A stretch of DNA of 25,492 nt from Bacillota bacterium. Its GTDB lineage: Bacteria; Bacillota; Clostridia; Peptostreptococcales; Anaerovoracaceae. Of the stretch, positions 1 to 8,086 are shown in pieces. The notes beneath the pieces were generated by a model. That model was given only the letters and a program-made list of their open reading frames with translations, ran no database searches and was not told where the DNA came from. Within the stretch, counting starts at the first letter, position 1. Every line of letters begins with the position of its first letter. The position numbers were made by a program, and so were the translations under genes. The DNA lies in the NCBI GenBank assembly GCA_017515765.1, contig JAFWFF010000062.1, positions 1 to 25,492 on the forward strand, written 5' to 3'.

Positions 1-38
1 ATACCCGCCTAAGGCGCGGGAAACGGAAAGAAACTTTT

Positions 39-1346
39 TTGATAAACATGGAAAAAAACGCTGAACTTCTGAAGATCCTGATATCTGACGTAAGGCCCGC
101 GCTCGGATGCACGGGGCCTCTTGAGGTGATCTACGCCGCAGCCGCAGCCGCGAGGGCCGTGGGCGGCGAGCTCGAGTCCATATCGATGATACTGGACAGA
201 GACACGTACAAGAACTGCATATCCGTCGCGACACCCGGGACCGATTATATGGGAGTCACGGAAGCCGCGGTCCTCGGAGCGCTGTACGGAAATCCGGACC
301 TGGGGCTTGAGGTTCTGAGGGATCTCGGAGAATACGACGCCGAATTCGTCGAGACCTTCGCTAAAGAAAAGGTAGACGTTAAGATCCGCTGGGATCTCAA
401 AATGATGGCCATCTACACCGAGGTCTTCGTCAATACGACCAACGGAACAGGCCACGTGATAGTCGCCAGGACTCACGACGGAGTGGTGCTGAAGGAGGCT
501 AACGGCAAAGTCCTCTACAAGGACGAGTCGTATTCACCCGAATCGCTCACGTTTGAGGCAGAGAAGCCTATCAGGAAGTTCACCGTAAAAGATATATACG
601 ATTTCGCCGTATCGGTGCCCGCTGAGGACATCGCTTTTCTGGCGGAAGCGATAAAGAAAAACTGCGAGCTGGCGGAAGCCGGTCTTAAGGAGAATACAGG
701 ATCCAATTTCGGCCTCGGTTTCTCTAAGATAGGCGACGGATCGGGCTATTCACGGGCAAAGATGCTCGCGGCGGCTGCGTCTGACGCGCGCATGTCGGGA
801 GTCGCTCTTCCGGCGATGAGCTGCGGAGGAAGCGGAAACGTCGGGATCACCGGATGCGTCCCGCTCGTCTGCATGGCCGAGGAACTCGGATCGACTGAAG
901 AAGAGCTCCACAGGGCGCTCGCCATGAGCTATCTCCTCATCATTCTGGTCAAGGCCCACATAGGAAGGCTGTCGCCTCTCTGCGCCTGCGCGCTTGCGGC
1001 GAGCATAGGAGTCACTGCCGGTACGACATATCTGATGGGCGGGGACTTTGACCGCATAGAGGGAGCCATCTCCAGCCTGGTGGGAAGCATCGGCGGCGTG
1101 CTCTGCGACGGAGCCAAATTCGGCTGCGCCATGAAGCTGGCAACCGGGGCGGGAGTCGCCATCGACTGCGCGAAGCTCGCCATGGAAGGCATCAATATCA
1201 GGCAGCTCGACGGGCTGGTAGGGACAAGCGCCCAGGAGACCATAGAACTTGTCGGAAGGCTCGCGAGCCGCGGCATGCTTAAGGCTGACGAGGACATGTG
1301 CCGCGAGATAATCCGCCGCGAGGGCGTGATCTCTGCAGATGAGTGA
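39..1346 (+). CDS. L-cysteine desulfidase-like protein (CyuA/UPF0597 family)
   Basis: Members of this family (CyuA/YhaM, UPF0597) are cytosolic [4Fe-4S] enzymes that break L-cysteine into pyruvate, ammonia and sulfide; some relatives are serine dehydratase-like. The 435-residue product has the family layout: an N-terminal ALGCT-type cysteine motif (C24), a central SGNVGITGCVP stretch (about 265-275), RLSPLCACALAA (310-321) and a C-x6-C pair (C356, C363) in a GGVLCDGAKFGC segment. C315 or C317 plus C356 and C363 could supply the cluster ligands. The usual GCTEP is GCTGP here, so the glutamate after the catalytic cysteine is lost and the substrate may differ. Two starts are possible: TTG at 39, which is 8 nt after a GGAAAG site, or ATG at 48, which loses three residues. 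It overlaps the next gene by 8 nt, implying translational coupling. Family call is firm; the reaction is less certain. Confidence 0.85.
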   Translation: MINMEKNAELLKILISDVRPALGCTGPLEVIYAAAAAARAVGGELESISMILDRDTYKNCISVATPGTDYMGVTEAAVLGALYGNPDLGLEVLRDLGEYDAEFVETFAKEKVDVKIRWDLKMMAIYTEVFVNTTNGTGHVIVARTHDGVVLKEANGKVLYKDESYSPESLTFEAEKPIRKFTVKDIYDFAVSVPAEDIAFLAEAIKKNCELAEAGLKENTGSNFGLGFSKIGDGSGYSRAKMLAAAASDARMSGVALPAMSCGGSGNVGITGCVPLVCMAEELGSTEEELHRALAMSYLLIILVKAHIGRLSPLCACALAASIGVTAGTTYLMGGDFDRIEGAISSLVGSIGGVLCDGAKFGCAMKLATGAGVAIDCAKLAMEGINIRQLDGLVGTSAQETIELVGRLASRGMLKADEDMCREIIRREGVISADE

Positions 1347-2574
1347 CCGGACAGACCGGGCGGAAAGGCTTTTCGGGAATATAGCGCCTGAGGGCGTCCG
1401 GGTGTATTCCGTACCGGAAGGAATGACCTGCTTCAGAGGGCAGATCAGGGTCTTCGGAAGCGCCGGCAGGGCCGCTGAAGCCGTGAGGAACGGTTCTGTG
1501 GCGGCAGGTCAGGCTCTGGTCATAATGCCGGCCGAACCTGATCCATGCGGTAAAGAGGCCGCGGGAAGCTTCGCGGAGCTTGAGAGAACTCTTTGCGAGG
1601 CGGGTATCGCCGGGCGCGTGACCGTTCTGGCAGACGAAGCGCCGGGCTTTGCTCCCGGTACAGCAGCAGTCTTCTGCTACAACGGCAGGGAAGACATGCT
1701 CGGCCAGCACGCCGGACTCATTGCGGACGGAGACTCTCTGGAATATGACGCCGAAGCCGGGATCATAAACGCCGACATGACTGAGGAGGGATTCAGCCAC
1801 AGGCTCGAAGGCGGGGATCCCGACGACATAATAGTAACGAAGCTGGATGAGGACACATGGGTCCTCACCGAGAGATACAGCAGGTGCTTCCTTCTGAAAG
1901 GGAGGAGGGGAAACCTTCTGATAGACACGGCCTTCGGCCGGACAGACATCCGGCGGATCGCGGAAGACCTTGCGGGCGGATCCGTGCAGGTCGTCCTGAC
2001 TCACGGGCACTGGGACCACGTCAGCGGGCTCTCACGTTTCAGCGAGGCCAGACTGAACAGGAAAGACTGGGATATGCTCCCGGAGCCTCTTCAGATCTTT
2101 GATGACCGGGCGGTTACCAATGGCTGCACGGTAAGGGATCTTGAAGACGGGGCCGTCTTCGACCCGGGCGGAAGGGAGATCGAGGCGATCGCCTGTCCCG
2201 GCCATACGCAGGGAGGCATGGCCTTCCTCGACAGGAGCCGCGGGATCCTCTTCGCCGGTGACAGCGTGGCTGTGGGACCCACATATCTGTTCTATCCGCA
2301 CTGCTCGCCTGAGAAGATGGCGGGGAGTCTGAGAAAGCTGCTCGGGAGGGCGGACGAGTTCGGACCCGTGCTCTCCTCGCACAGAAAGATGAGGCTCGAC
2401 AAAAGCTACATCGAAGAGATGCTCGGATGTGTGGAAGGCGCGCTTTCGGGAATAATAAAAGGGAAGAGCGCGTGCGTATCCGGATCTTTCGGGATCTGCG
2501 AAAAGTACAGCTTCGGAAGAGTATCGGCATTTATGGCGCGTGAAGCCTGTGCGGCCTGCGCTGAACATAAATGA
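1339..2574 (+). CDS. Fusion of IlvD C-terminal-like domain and MBL-fold metallohydrolase
   Basis: Residues about 165-400 form a metallo-beta-lactamase-fold hydrolase with an apparently intact dinuclear metal site: THGHWDH (H222, H224, D226, H227), CPGH (H289), FAGDS (D308) and SSH (H348). Residues about 11-155 resemble the C-terminal beta-barrel domain of dihydroxy-acid dehydratase (IlvD/Edd): GNIAPEG (13-19), FRGQIRVF (32-39), an AEAVRNG..AAGQALVI segment (47-62) and a late DGD (130-132), in family order. The IlvD active-site TDGRFSG segment is not conserved (LADEAPGF here) and the Fe-S-binding N-terminal IlvD domain is absent, so this domain is probably a binding or structural module rather than a dehydratase. 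The C terminus is cysteine-rich (CAAC near 405). The start ATG lies inside the end of the upstream gene. Substrate is unknown; MBL hydrolases act on thioesters, lactones and other esters. The domain assignment comes from recalled family motifs, not a search. Confidence 0.8.
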   Translation: MSDRTDRAERLFGNIAPEGVRVYSVPEGMTCFRGQIRVFGSAGRAAEAVRNGSVAAGQALVIMPAEPDPCGKEAAGSFAELERTLCEAGIAGRVTVLADEAPGFAPGTAAVFCYNGREDMLGQHAGLIADGDSLEYDAEAGIINADMTEEGFSHRLEGGDPDDIIVTKLDEDTWVLTERYSRCFLLKGRRGNLLIDTAFGRTDIRRIAEDLAGGSVQVVLTHGHWDHVSGLSRFSEARLNRKDWDMLPEPLQIFDDRAVTNGCTVRDLEDGAVFDPGGREIEAIACPGHTQGGMAFLDRSRGILFAGDSVAVGPTYLFYPHCSPEKMAGSLRKLLGRADEFGPVLSSHRKMRLDKSYIEEMLGCVEGALSGIIKGKSACVSGSFGICEKYSFGRVSAFMAREACAACAEHK

Positions 2575-2606
2575 TAACCAAGTTCAAAAACTAATTCAAA
2601 TATCAC

Positions 2607-2613
2607 AAGGAGG
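2607..2613 (+). promoter_or_regulatory. Strong ribosome binding site for the DUF362 gene
   Basis: AAGGAGG lies 6 nt before ATG 2620. It sits in an AT-rich 45-nt gap after the MBL-fusion gene, the only gap longer than about 30 nt in this run. I see no convincing -35/-10 pair there, so the gene is probably still read from upstream. Confidence 0.8.
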
Positions 2614-2619
2614 AAAGAA

Positions 2620-3813
2620 ATGTCAACAGTTTCTGTAAGGAAAACCAAAGGAGATGACTACGAAGCCATAAAGGCAGCGGTCTATCAGGTCCTGGAGGAT
2701 CTGGGCGGTATCGAAGATATCATCAAGCCGGGCTACAAAGTCATCATCAAGCCCAATCTGGTAGCGTGCCCGACCGACCGTCTGTCCGGCGGAATCACCC
2801 GTTGGGAAGTCTGCCTTGCACTTTATGAAAAGTGCAAAGAGATAGGCGCTGAGCCTGTCATTGCTGAGTCTTCCGCAGCAGGAGCCGACACGGAGCTGAC
2901 CATCACCAAATGCGGCTATCAGGATCTCAGAGATCAGGGCATCCCCGTCATCAACCTCAAGGATAAGGCCAATGCCACCTGCAAGGTGGACATCGAGAAC
3001 GGCGTAGTCTTTGACAAGATCAACACATGGGAAATGGTAAGAGACTGCGACGCCATCATCACCGTGCCGGTCATGAAGACCCACGATCAGACAGAAGTCA
3101 CCCTCGGAATGAAGAACCTGAAGGGACTCCTGGTCGACACCCAGAAGAAGGACTTCCACAAGAAGGGCCTTATCGAAGGTGTTGTTGACTGGTGCAGCTA
3201 TCTCAAGCCCTGCCTCGAGATCATCGACGGAACATACGGACAGCAGGGACTCGGCCCGATCTTCGGCGAGACCAAAGAGATGGATCTGATCGTCGGATCC
3301 AAGGACCTCGTGGCTTGCGAAGCCGTGACCAGCAAGATCATGGGATATGAGCCTGAGGACGTCATGATCACCAGAGCTGCCTACAAGAGAGGCCTCGGCG
3401 AGATGGATCTCGAAAAGATCGAAGTCATCGGCAAGCAGATCGACGAAGTAGCCAGCAGATTCAAACGTTCCAGCGAAGTTGAGATCGAGGGTATCCCCGA
3501 GTCCTTCAACCTCATCTTCAGCAAAGACGCCTGCACGGGCTGCCACAACACCGTCATCAGCTCCCTTATGGACATGAAGGCTCAGGACCTCTTCTCCTAT
3601 CTGGAGGGAATGAACGTCTGCGTAGGACCTGTCACCAAGGAAATGCTTCCTGAGGGAGCCAACGCTGACAACACCGTCTGCATCGGTGTATGCTGCAAGA
3701 AGCTCGCCGATGAGTGCGGATTCCGCTGGGTAGTGGGATGCCCGCCGTGGAACGCTGATACCGTCAAGGGAATCCTTGGCGACAGAAGAGAGTACGGCGT
3801 ACGTTACGAATGA
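2620..3813 (+). CDS. DUF362 domain protein with cysteine-rich C terminus
   Basis: DUF362 proteins have an uncertain biochemical function and often occur with Fe-S and radical enzymes. The 397-residue product shows typical family segments: IIKPNLVAC (42-50), an AESSAAGADT stretch (82-91), VPVMKTH (149-155) and LGMKNLKGL (162-170). Many family members end in a ferredoxin domain. Here the tail instead carries scattered cysteines (C305, C308, C334, C354, C358, C359, C366, C374), including a CTGC pair and a GVCCKK motif, with no CxxCxxCxxxCP ferredoxin pattern. These could bind a metal or cluster, but that is inference. The gene ends 27 nt before the MutL-like gene in the same transcription unit, so a role in assembling or supporting the B12 mutase is plausible. 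No signal peptide or membrane segment is seen. Confidence 0.8.
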   Translation: MSTVSVRKTKGDDYEAIKAAVYQVLEDLGGIEDIIKPGYKVIIKPNLVACPTDRLSGGITRWEVCLALYEKCKEIGAEPVIAESSAAGADTELTITKCGYQDLRDQGIPVINLKDKANATCKVDIENGVVFDKINTWEMVRDCDAIITVPVMKTHDQTEVTLGMKNLKGLLVDTQKKDFHKKGLIEGVVDWCSYLKPCLEIIDGTYGQQGLGPIFGETKEMDLIVGSKDLVACEAVTSKIMGYEPEDVMITRAAYKRGLGEMDLEKIEVIGKQIDEVASRFKRSSEVEIEGIPESFNLIFSKDACTGCHNTVISSLMDMKAQDLFSYLEGMNVCVGPVTKEMLPEGANADNTVCIGVCCKKLADECGFRWVVGCPPWNADTVKGILGDRREYGVRYE

Positions 3814-3840
3814 TCTTTTGATCCCGGAAGGAGATAAGGT

Positions 3841-5235
3841 TTGGGTTTTTCTGTTCTCGTAGATTTCGGAAGCACCTATACCAAAGTTGTCTGTGTAGAT
3901 ATGAAAACGAGGGAAGTGGTCCTTACGGACCGCTTCCCCTCGACAGTACACACTGATGCGAGGATCTGCCTCGGGCAGTGTTTTGATGCTGTCCGGAAAA
4001 AGATCGGCGAGAAGGATTTCCGGGAGGCGCTGAAGCTTTCGAGCAGCAGCGCTGCAGGCGGACTGAGAATGTCCGTCATCGGGCTTTCCGAGACCCTGAG
4101 CTTCACCGCCGGCAAAAACTGCGCCTACGGCGCGGGCGGCAAGATCATCAGCAATTATTTCGGTACGATCACAAAAGAAGTCGCGCAGGAGATCGTGGAC
4201 GCCAAGGTGGAGATAGTGCTCCTCTGCGGAGGCTATGAACACGGCAACCGCACAGTGGTGCTGAACAACGCAGAGATGCTTGCCGAAAGCGACATGACCA
4301 CACCGGTGATCTTCGCCGGCAATTCCGACGTGGCTCCCGACGTGAGAAGGATGTTCCGGGCAGCCGGGAAGGAACTTTTCCTGGTCCAGAACATCATCCC
4401 GGGCGTAGGCGAGCTCAATACGGCTGACGCGGAGGATCTGATAAGGAACCTCTTCATGAAGCGCATCACCAATATGAAGGGGCTCAGCGAGATCCAGGCA
4501 GAGATAGGCGAGGTAGTGATGCCCACGCCTGCCGCGGTCCTCACCGCCGGGACTCTCCTGTCGAAAGGCACGGAGAAGACAGATGGGCTGGGGCCTTTGA
4601 TGATGGTCGACGTCGGAGGCGCTACGACGGACGTCTATTCGTTCTGCGCAAACACGGGATTCAAGGGATCAAAGCTCGTCGGAGCCGTTGAACCGTACGC
4701 CAAGCGCACGGTCGAAGGCGACATGGGCATGAGAGAGTCTTCCATCTGCATCGAGCGTGAGGTCGGTCTTGACGCGCTCGCCGAAGGAGCCGGAGTCACA
4801 TCTGAAGTGATGAGGCAGGCGATCGACCGCAGGATCACCGAAACAAGCTATCTGGCAGACAGCCCTGAGCAGGCCAACATAGACACGGAGCTTGCGAGCA
4901 GGGCTATAAGCATATCTGTCCGGCGCCATGCCGGGCGCGTACATCACGTTGTCGCGGGAGGCGGGGTCCAGAACCAGACAGGCAAGAACCTGACAAGGAT
5001 CAGGACGATCGTCGGGACCGGCGGCGTGGTGGTAAATCATCCGACGCCGGACGTCCTCATGAACAGGCTGTTCCTGCAGAATGGCGAATCTGAAGATGTT
5101 TTGATCCCCAGGAAAGGGGAAGTCTATGTGGACAAACAATACGTCTTCTATGCTGCGGGACTGCTTGAGGCGCACGACCCGGACACCGCACTTATGATTA
5201 TGAAAAAGAGTATGAAAAAGCAAGGGAGAGACTAG
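3841..5235 (+). CDS. MutL-like ASKHA protein, putative mutase-associated ATPase
   Basis: This belongs to the GlmL/MutL family, ATPase-fold proteins found beside adenosylcobalamin glutamate mutase and relatives and thought to act as reactivating or chaperone factors. The N-terminal phosphate-1 motif is LVDFGSTYTK (6-15), and a second ATPase motif, MVDVGGATTDV, is at about 255-265. A glycine-rich VAGGGVQ segment and a GTGGVVV segment occur near the C terminus. Length (464 residues) is normal for the family. The start is TTG 3841, preceded 7 nt upstream by AAGGAG (3828-3833); there is no nearby in-frame ATG. It stops one base before the mutase start, so the two are almost certainly co-translated, and the partnership strongly suggests a B12 cofactor for the next protein. 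Confidence 0.88.
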   Translation: MGFSVLVDFGSTYTKVVCVDMKTREVVLTDRFPSTVHTDARICLGQCFDAVRKKIGEKDFREALKLSSSSAAGGLRMSVIGLSETLSFTAGKNCAYGAGGKIISNYFGTITKEVAQEIVDAKVEIVLLCGGYEHGNRTVVLNNAEMLAESDMTTPVIFAGNSDVAPDVRRMFRAAGKELFLVQNIIPGVGELNTADAEDLIRNLFMKRITNMKGLSEIQAEIGEVVMPTPAAVLTAGTLLSKGTEKTDGLGPLMMVDVGGATTDVYSFCANTGFKGSKLVGAVEPYAKRTVEGDMGMRESSICIEREVGLDALAEGAGVTSEVMRQAIDRRITETSYLADSPEQANIDTELASRAISISVRRHAGRVHHVVAGGGVQNQTGKNLTRIRTIVGTGGVVVNHPTPDVLMNRLFLQNGESEDVLIPRKGEVYVDKQYVFYAAGLLEAHDPDTALMIMKKSMKKQGRD

Positions 5236-5236
5236 G

Positions 5237-6997
5237 ATGGAATTACAATTCAAGAGAAGATTCAATGAAAAAGATCTTCCCGACGTTAAAACTCTGGTGA
5301 GCGAGGCGGAAAAGATCGCAAAGAATGTCACGATCGGCGAGTCTCTCTTCATGAAGACCTACAAGGTCAAATCCGAAGCCGAGTATAAGAGAAAAATGAT
5401 GAGCCCTGACCATTTCAGGATCATGAAGCACTCCCACATCGGCTGGAACAGTGTAAAATACACCGAAGAGGGCTTCCACAAGATCTATGACGAGCTTCTC
5501 ATGTCCGGTTCTTACATCGACAGACTGGGCGTATGCCTCGACGGTACCATGGGACTTCCCGAGAAATACCGCGACAGGCTGCAGGTAGGTTCCGGCCAGG
5601 TCTACAAGACCCCGGACGAGTGGAAGATCCTCCCGCAGGCGGTCCCCGTACAGGTACACATGGGCGACCATATGATCGGCTCCCTCAACTCGGTCGAGAA
5701 CTGCGTAAACGCTCTCGAAGCCGGCGTCACCACCATAGGAAACATTTCCCACTACTTCAGCTACGAGTATCCGGGATTTGATATGGAAGAGCAGAGGACG
5801 ATCGACTACGTCAAGGCGATCGCCATCATGGGTCATTTCAAAGAGCAGGGCACGATAATCCACTCCAACCTGGACGACGGATTCGGAGCACAGCTCCATG
5901 ATCTCGCGAACCTCGCAGGATGGGCCAGACTGGAGCGCTACGTCGTGGAAGACCTGCTCCACGCCGGAATGGGACACTGCTTCGGCAACCTGTTCAGCGA
6001 CCCGATCCTCCGTATAGTATTCAGCAAAGCGATGTGGGACATCAACGAGTCCAAGACCCCGGGATCCATGATCTACGGAAACACCACGGACTTCGGCCTC
6101 AACCTGCCGAGCAACTACGGCGCGCTTTGCTCCTACAGCCTTGCGGACATCATCGGACAGATGAAGTGGCCGACCGGACACGCCGTTACCGCGGTACCTG
6201 TCACCGAAGCTATCAGAGTGCCGTCGCCTGAAGAGATCATCGACGCCGAGCACGTCCTCGACGTAATGATCGAGAAGGCCGGATCCTATATGGATCTCCT
6301 GGACTTCAACACCATCGAGGAGAGAGCGCGCACGCTGAACACGGGCGGAAACATCTTCTTCGAGAGAATGATCAACGCCCTCGACGACCTGGGGGTCGAT
6401 ATCGAGCATCCGGGCCAGATCGTAGCGGTACTTAAGGCGATCGGAACCGAGCAGATGGAAGTCAACTTCGGCGCCGGCAAGAAGGACCCGAAGGCGATCC
6501 GCTGCAGAGTCGCGGTATATCCGACGGACATCATCCGCACCGTTACCGACATCGAAGAGGATACTCTGTCGAAGTGCGAAGGCCTTGACAAGGATCCGCT
6601 GAAGGGTGTCAACGTGGTGATCGGAAGCACCGATATCCACATCTTCGGCAAGGAAGTCGTAAAGAGAGTCCTGATCGAAGCAGGCGCGAACGTCTACGAC
6701 CTCGGAGACGCGACGTCCGTACAGGAATACGCCGAGACGGTCCTCGAGACGGAGAGCAAATTCCTCATGATCAGCACCTACAACGGCCTGGCTTACAGCT
6801 ATGCCAAGGATATGCTGGCTGAGCTCGACAAGCGCGGAATGAAGGACGTTCATGTGCTGATGGGCGGAAGGCTCAACGAGACGATCGAAGGCGAGGATAT
6901 CCCGGTCGACGTATCCGACAAGCTCACCGAAATGGGAGTAGTCGTATGCGGCAACGCTGAGGGTATAGTCAACACCGTACTGAAGCTTATGAAGTAA
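5237..6997 (+). CDS. Single-chain B12-dependent mutase, substrate unassigned
   Basis: The C-terminal domain (about 455-586) has an exact base-off cobalamin-binding signature: D466-x-H468-x-x-G471, then 41 residues to S513-T-Y515 (SxL-like), then 27 residues to G543-G544. This matches DxHxxG-x41-SxL-x26-28-GG of carbon-skeleton mutases and methionine synthase. The N-terminal 450 residues look like a TIM-barrel catalytic domain (for example EAGVTTIGNISHYF, a GTIIHSNLDDGFGAQ stretch and EQMEVNFGAG) but do not obviously match glutamate mutase MutE. Glutamate mutase keeps its B12 domain on a separate small subunit; here it is fused, as in 2-methyleneglutarate mutase, which is the closest precedent I can suggest. 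The adjoining MutL-like gene supports an isomerase role. The start ATG follows an AAGGGAGA site. A strong terminator begins 7 nt after the stop. Substrate unknown. Confidence 0.8.
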   Translation: MELQFKRRFNEKDLPDVKTLVSEAEKIAKNVTIGESLFMKTYKVKSEAEYKRKMMSPDHFRIMKHSHIGWNSVKYTEEGFHKIYDELLMSGSYIDRLGVCLDGTMGLPEKYRDRLQVGSGQVYKTPDEWKILPQAVPVQVHMGDHMIGSLNSVENCVNALEAGVTTIGNISHYFSYEYPGFDMEEQRTIDYVKAIAIMGHFKEQGTIIHSNLDDGFGAQLHDLANLAGWARLERYVVEDLLHAGMGHCFGNLFSDPILRIVFSKAMWDINESKTPGSMIYGNTTDFGLNLPSNYGALCSYSLADIIGQMKWPTGHAVTAVPVTEAIRVPSPEEIIDAEHVLDVMIEKAGSYMDLLDFNTIEERARTLNTGGNIFFERMINALDDLGVDIEHPGQIVAVLKAIGTEQMEVNFGAGKKDPKAIRCRVAVYPTDIIRTVTDIEEDTLSKCEGLDKDPLKGVNVVIGSTDIHIFGKEVVKRVLIEAGANVYDLGDATSVQEYAETVLETESKFLMISTYNGLAYSYAKDMLAELDKRGMKDVHVLMGGRLNETIEGEDIPVDVSDKLTEMGVVVCGNAEGIVNTVLKLMK

Positions 6998-7003
6998 GCA
7001 GCC

Positions 7004-7043
7004 GGACGGCACCGCATGTTTGCGGTGCCGTCCTTTGATTTAT
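7004..7043 (+). terminator. Rho-independent terminator after the mutase gene
   Basis: A perfect 13-bp stem (7004-7016 with 7021-7033, left arm GGACGGCACCGCA) closes a TGTT loop and is followed by TTTGATTTAT. It ends the first gene run and separates it from the LysR gene. Confidence 0.93.
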
Positions 7044-7082
7044 CAGGGCCGGCGCATTAAGGCGCGGCCAAGAGGCTGGCGC

Positions 7083-7982
7083 ATGGATATAAAGAAATAC
7101 GAGATCTTCCTGGCAGCCGTCGACCGAGGCAGCCTTACCTCGGTCTGCGAGGAACTGGGCTATACACAGTCAGGGATCACACACATGATGAACAGCCTCG
7201 AGAAAGAGGTCGGCTTTCCCTTGCTCCTCAGGACCAACAAAGGCGTCAAACTGACGGCAGAGGGCAGGGAAGTGCTGCCTTTGATCAGGGAACTCGTCAG
7301 ACAGAACGACAATCTGGAACAGAGATTCTCGCAGATCAAAGGCACCGAGCGCGGCCGGGTGAAGGTGGGCACATACCCGACCATCGCCTGCGCGTGGATG
7401 CCGCGCATAATCAAAAGGCTCTCTGAGAACAGCCCGGGCATACAGGTCGAGGTGCTGGAGGAGAACAGTGTGGTCAGGCTGCAGCAGCTCCTGAGGGACG
7501 GGGTCATAGACCTCTGTTTCACGAGCAGGCAGCCGCATATGGCCCTTGAGTGGAAAACGCTCAAAAAAGACATGTATCAGGCGCTTCTCCCGGCAGACCA
7601 CCCCGCGGCGGGGAAGGACAAGGTCGACGTCAGAGAACTTATGGGAAGCACGTTCTTCATGTGCAAGTCGGTCGACGGGATGGACCCGGATATCGACCGG
7701 GTATTCGCGCGTTATGACATGCCGATCTCGAGCACTTACACGTGCAACTCTGACTACACCATAATCTACATGGTCGAGCAGGGGCTCGGAGTGAGCATCC
7801 TTCCGCAGCTTTTCCTGGACATGAACGTCCCGGAGGATCCCCACAAAGCGGGGATAGCGGTAAGGGACCTCACCCAGGAGGCATACCGCGAGCTCGGAGT
7901 CGCCGCAAGGTCGTTCAGCGGGCTGTCGCCTGCGGCAAAGACCTTCATGAGGATGACGGAAGAGGAGTTTAAAGACATTTGA
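7083..7982 (+). CDS. LysR-family transcriptional regulator
   Basis: A 299-residue LysR-type DNA-binding regulator. Residues 1-65 form the winged helix-turn-helix (YEIFLAAVDRGSL, then SGITHMMNSLEKEVG and LLRTNKGVKLTAEG), followed by a type-2 periplasmic-binding-like effector domain that includes RVKVGTYPT and the late GLGVSILPQL motif. I chose ATG 7083 because MDIKKYEIF is the normal family N terminus; the frame extends 21 codons further upstream to a TTG, but that would begin inside the terminator loop. The ribosome site is weak (AGAGG at about 7070-7074). The gene sits between the mutase run and the glycyl radical operon, in the same direction as both, and could control either. The effector is unknown. 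Confidence 0.9.
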   Translation: MDIKKYEIFLAAVDRGSLTSVCEELGYTQSGITHMMNSLEKEVGFPLLLRTNKGVKLTAEGREVLPLIRELVRQNDNLEQRFSQIKGTERGRVKVGTYPTIACAWMPRIIKRLSENSPGIQVEVLEENSVVRLQQLLRDGVIDLCFTSRQPHMALEWKTLKKDMYQALLPADHPAAGKDKVDVRELMGSTFFMCKSVDGMDPDIDRVFARYDMPISSTYTCNSDYTIIYMVEQGLGVSILPQLFLDMNVPEDPHKAGIAVRDLTQEAYRELGVAARSFSGLSPAAKTFMRMTEEEFKDI

Positions 7983-7989
7983 TATTAGA

Positions 7990-8050
7990 AAACCGAATGA
8001 CGGACATTAGTTTGCGTCGCTTTACTGTGTCTTAATTTTTAGTATATTAT
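7990..8050 (+). promoter_or_regulatory. Promoter and possible operator for the glycyl radical operon
   Basis: An AT-rich spacer carries TTTACT (8021-8026) and TATATT (8043-8048) with a 16-nt spacer, or TATTAT at 8045 with 18 nt. Just upstream is an imperfect dyad: AAAC-cg-AATG (7990-7999), five bases, CATT-a-GTTT (8005-8013). It is placed where a LysR-type activator might bind. Both are by-eye predictions. Confidence 0.5.
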
Positions 8051-8086
8051 ATTTATAGAGAGATCAGAATGATCAAGGAGAATGCC

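Noticed and set aside
4..20. CCCGC-N7-GCGGG hairpin at the window start as a terminator of an upstream gene
   Set aside because: The stem is only 5 bp and no T-run follows; the upstream context is missing.
7047..7069. GGCC-flanked GC-rich repeat before the LysR gene, sharing TAAGGCGCGG with position 10-19
   Set aside because: The symmetry is poor and a 10-base GC-rich match is easily due to chance; a related string also occurs inside a coding region near 12124.
7020..7082. A 21-codon N-terminal extension of the LysR gene
   Set aside because: It would start at a TTG inside the terminator loop and adds residues before the normal LysR N terminus MDIKKYEIF.
8069..8086. Upstream ATG for the dehydrogenase-like gene
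   Set aside because: There is no ribosome site before it, and the clear AAGGAG lies between it and ATG 8087.
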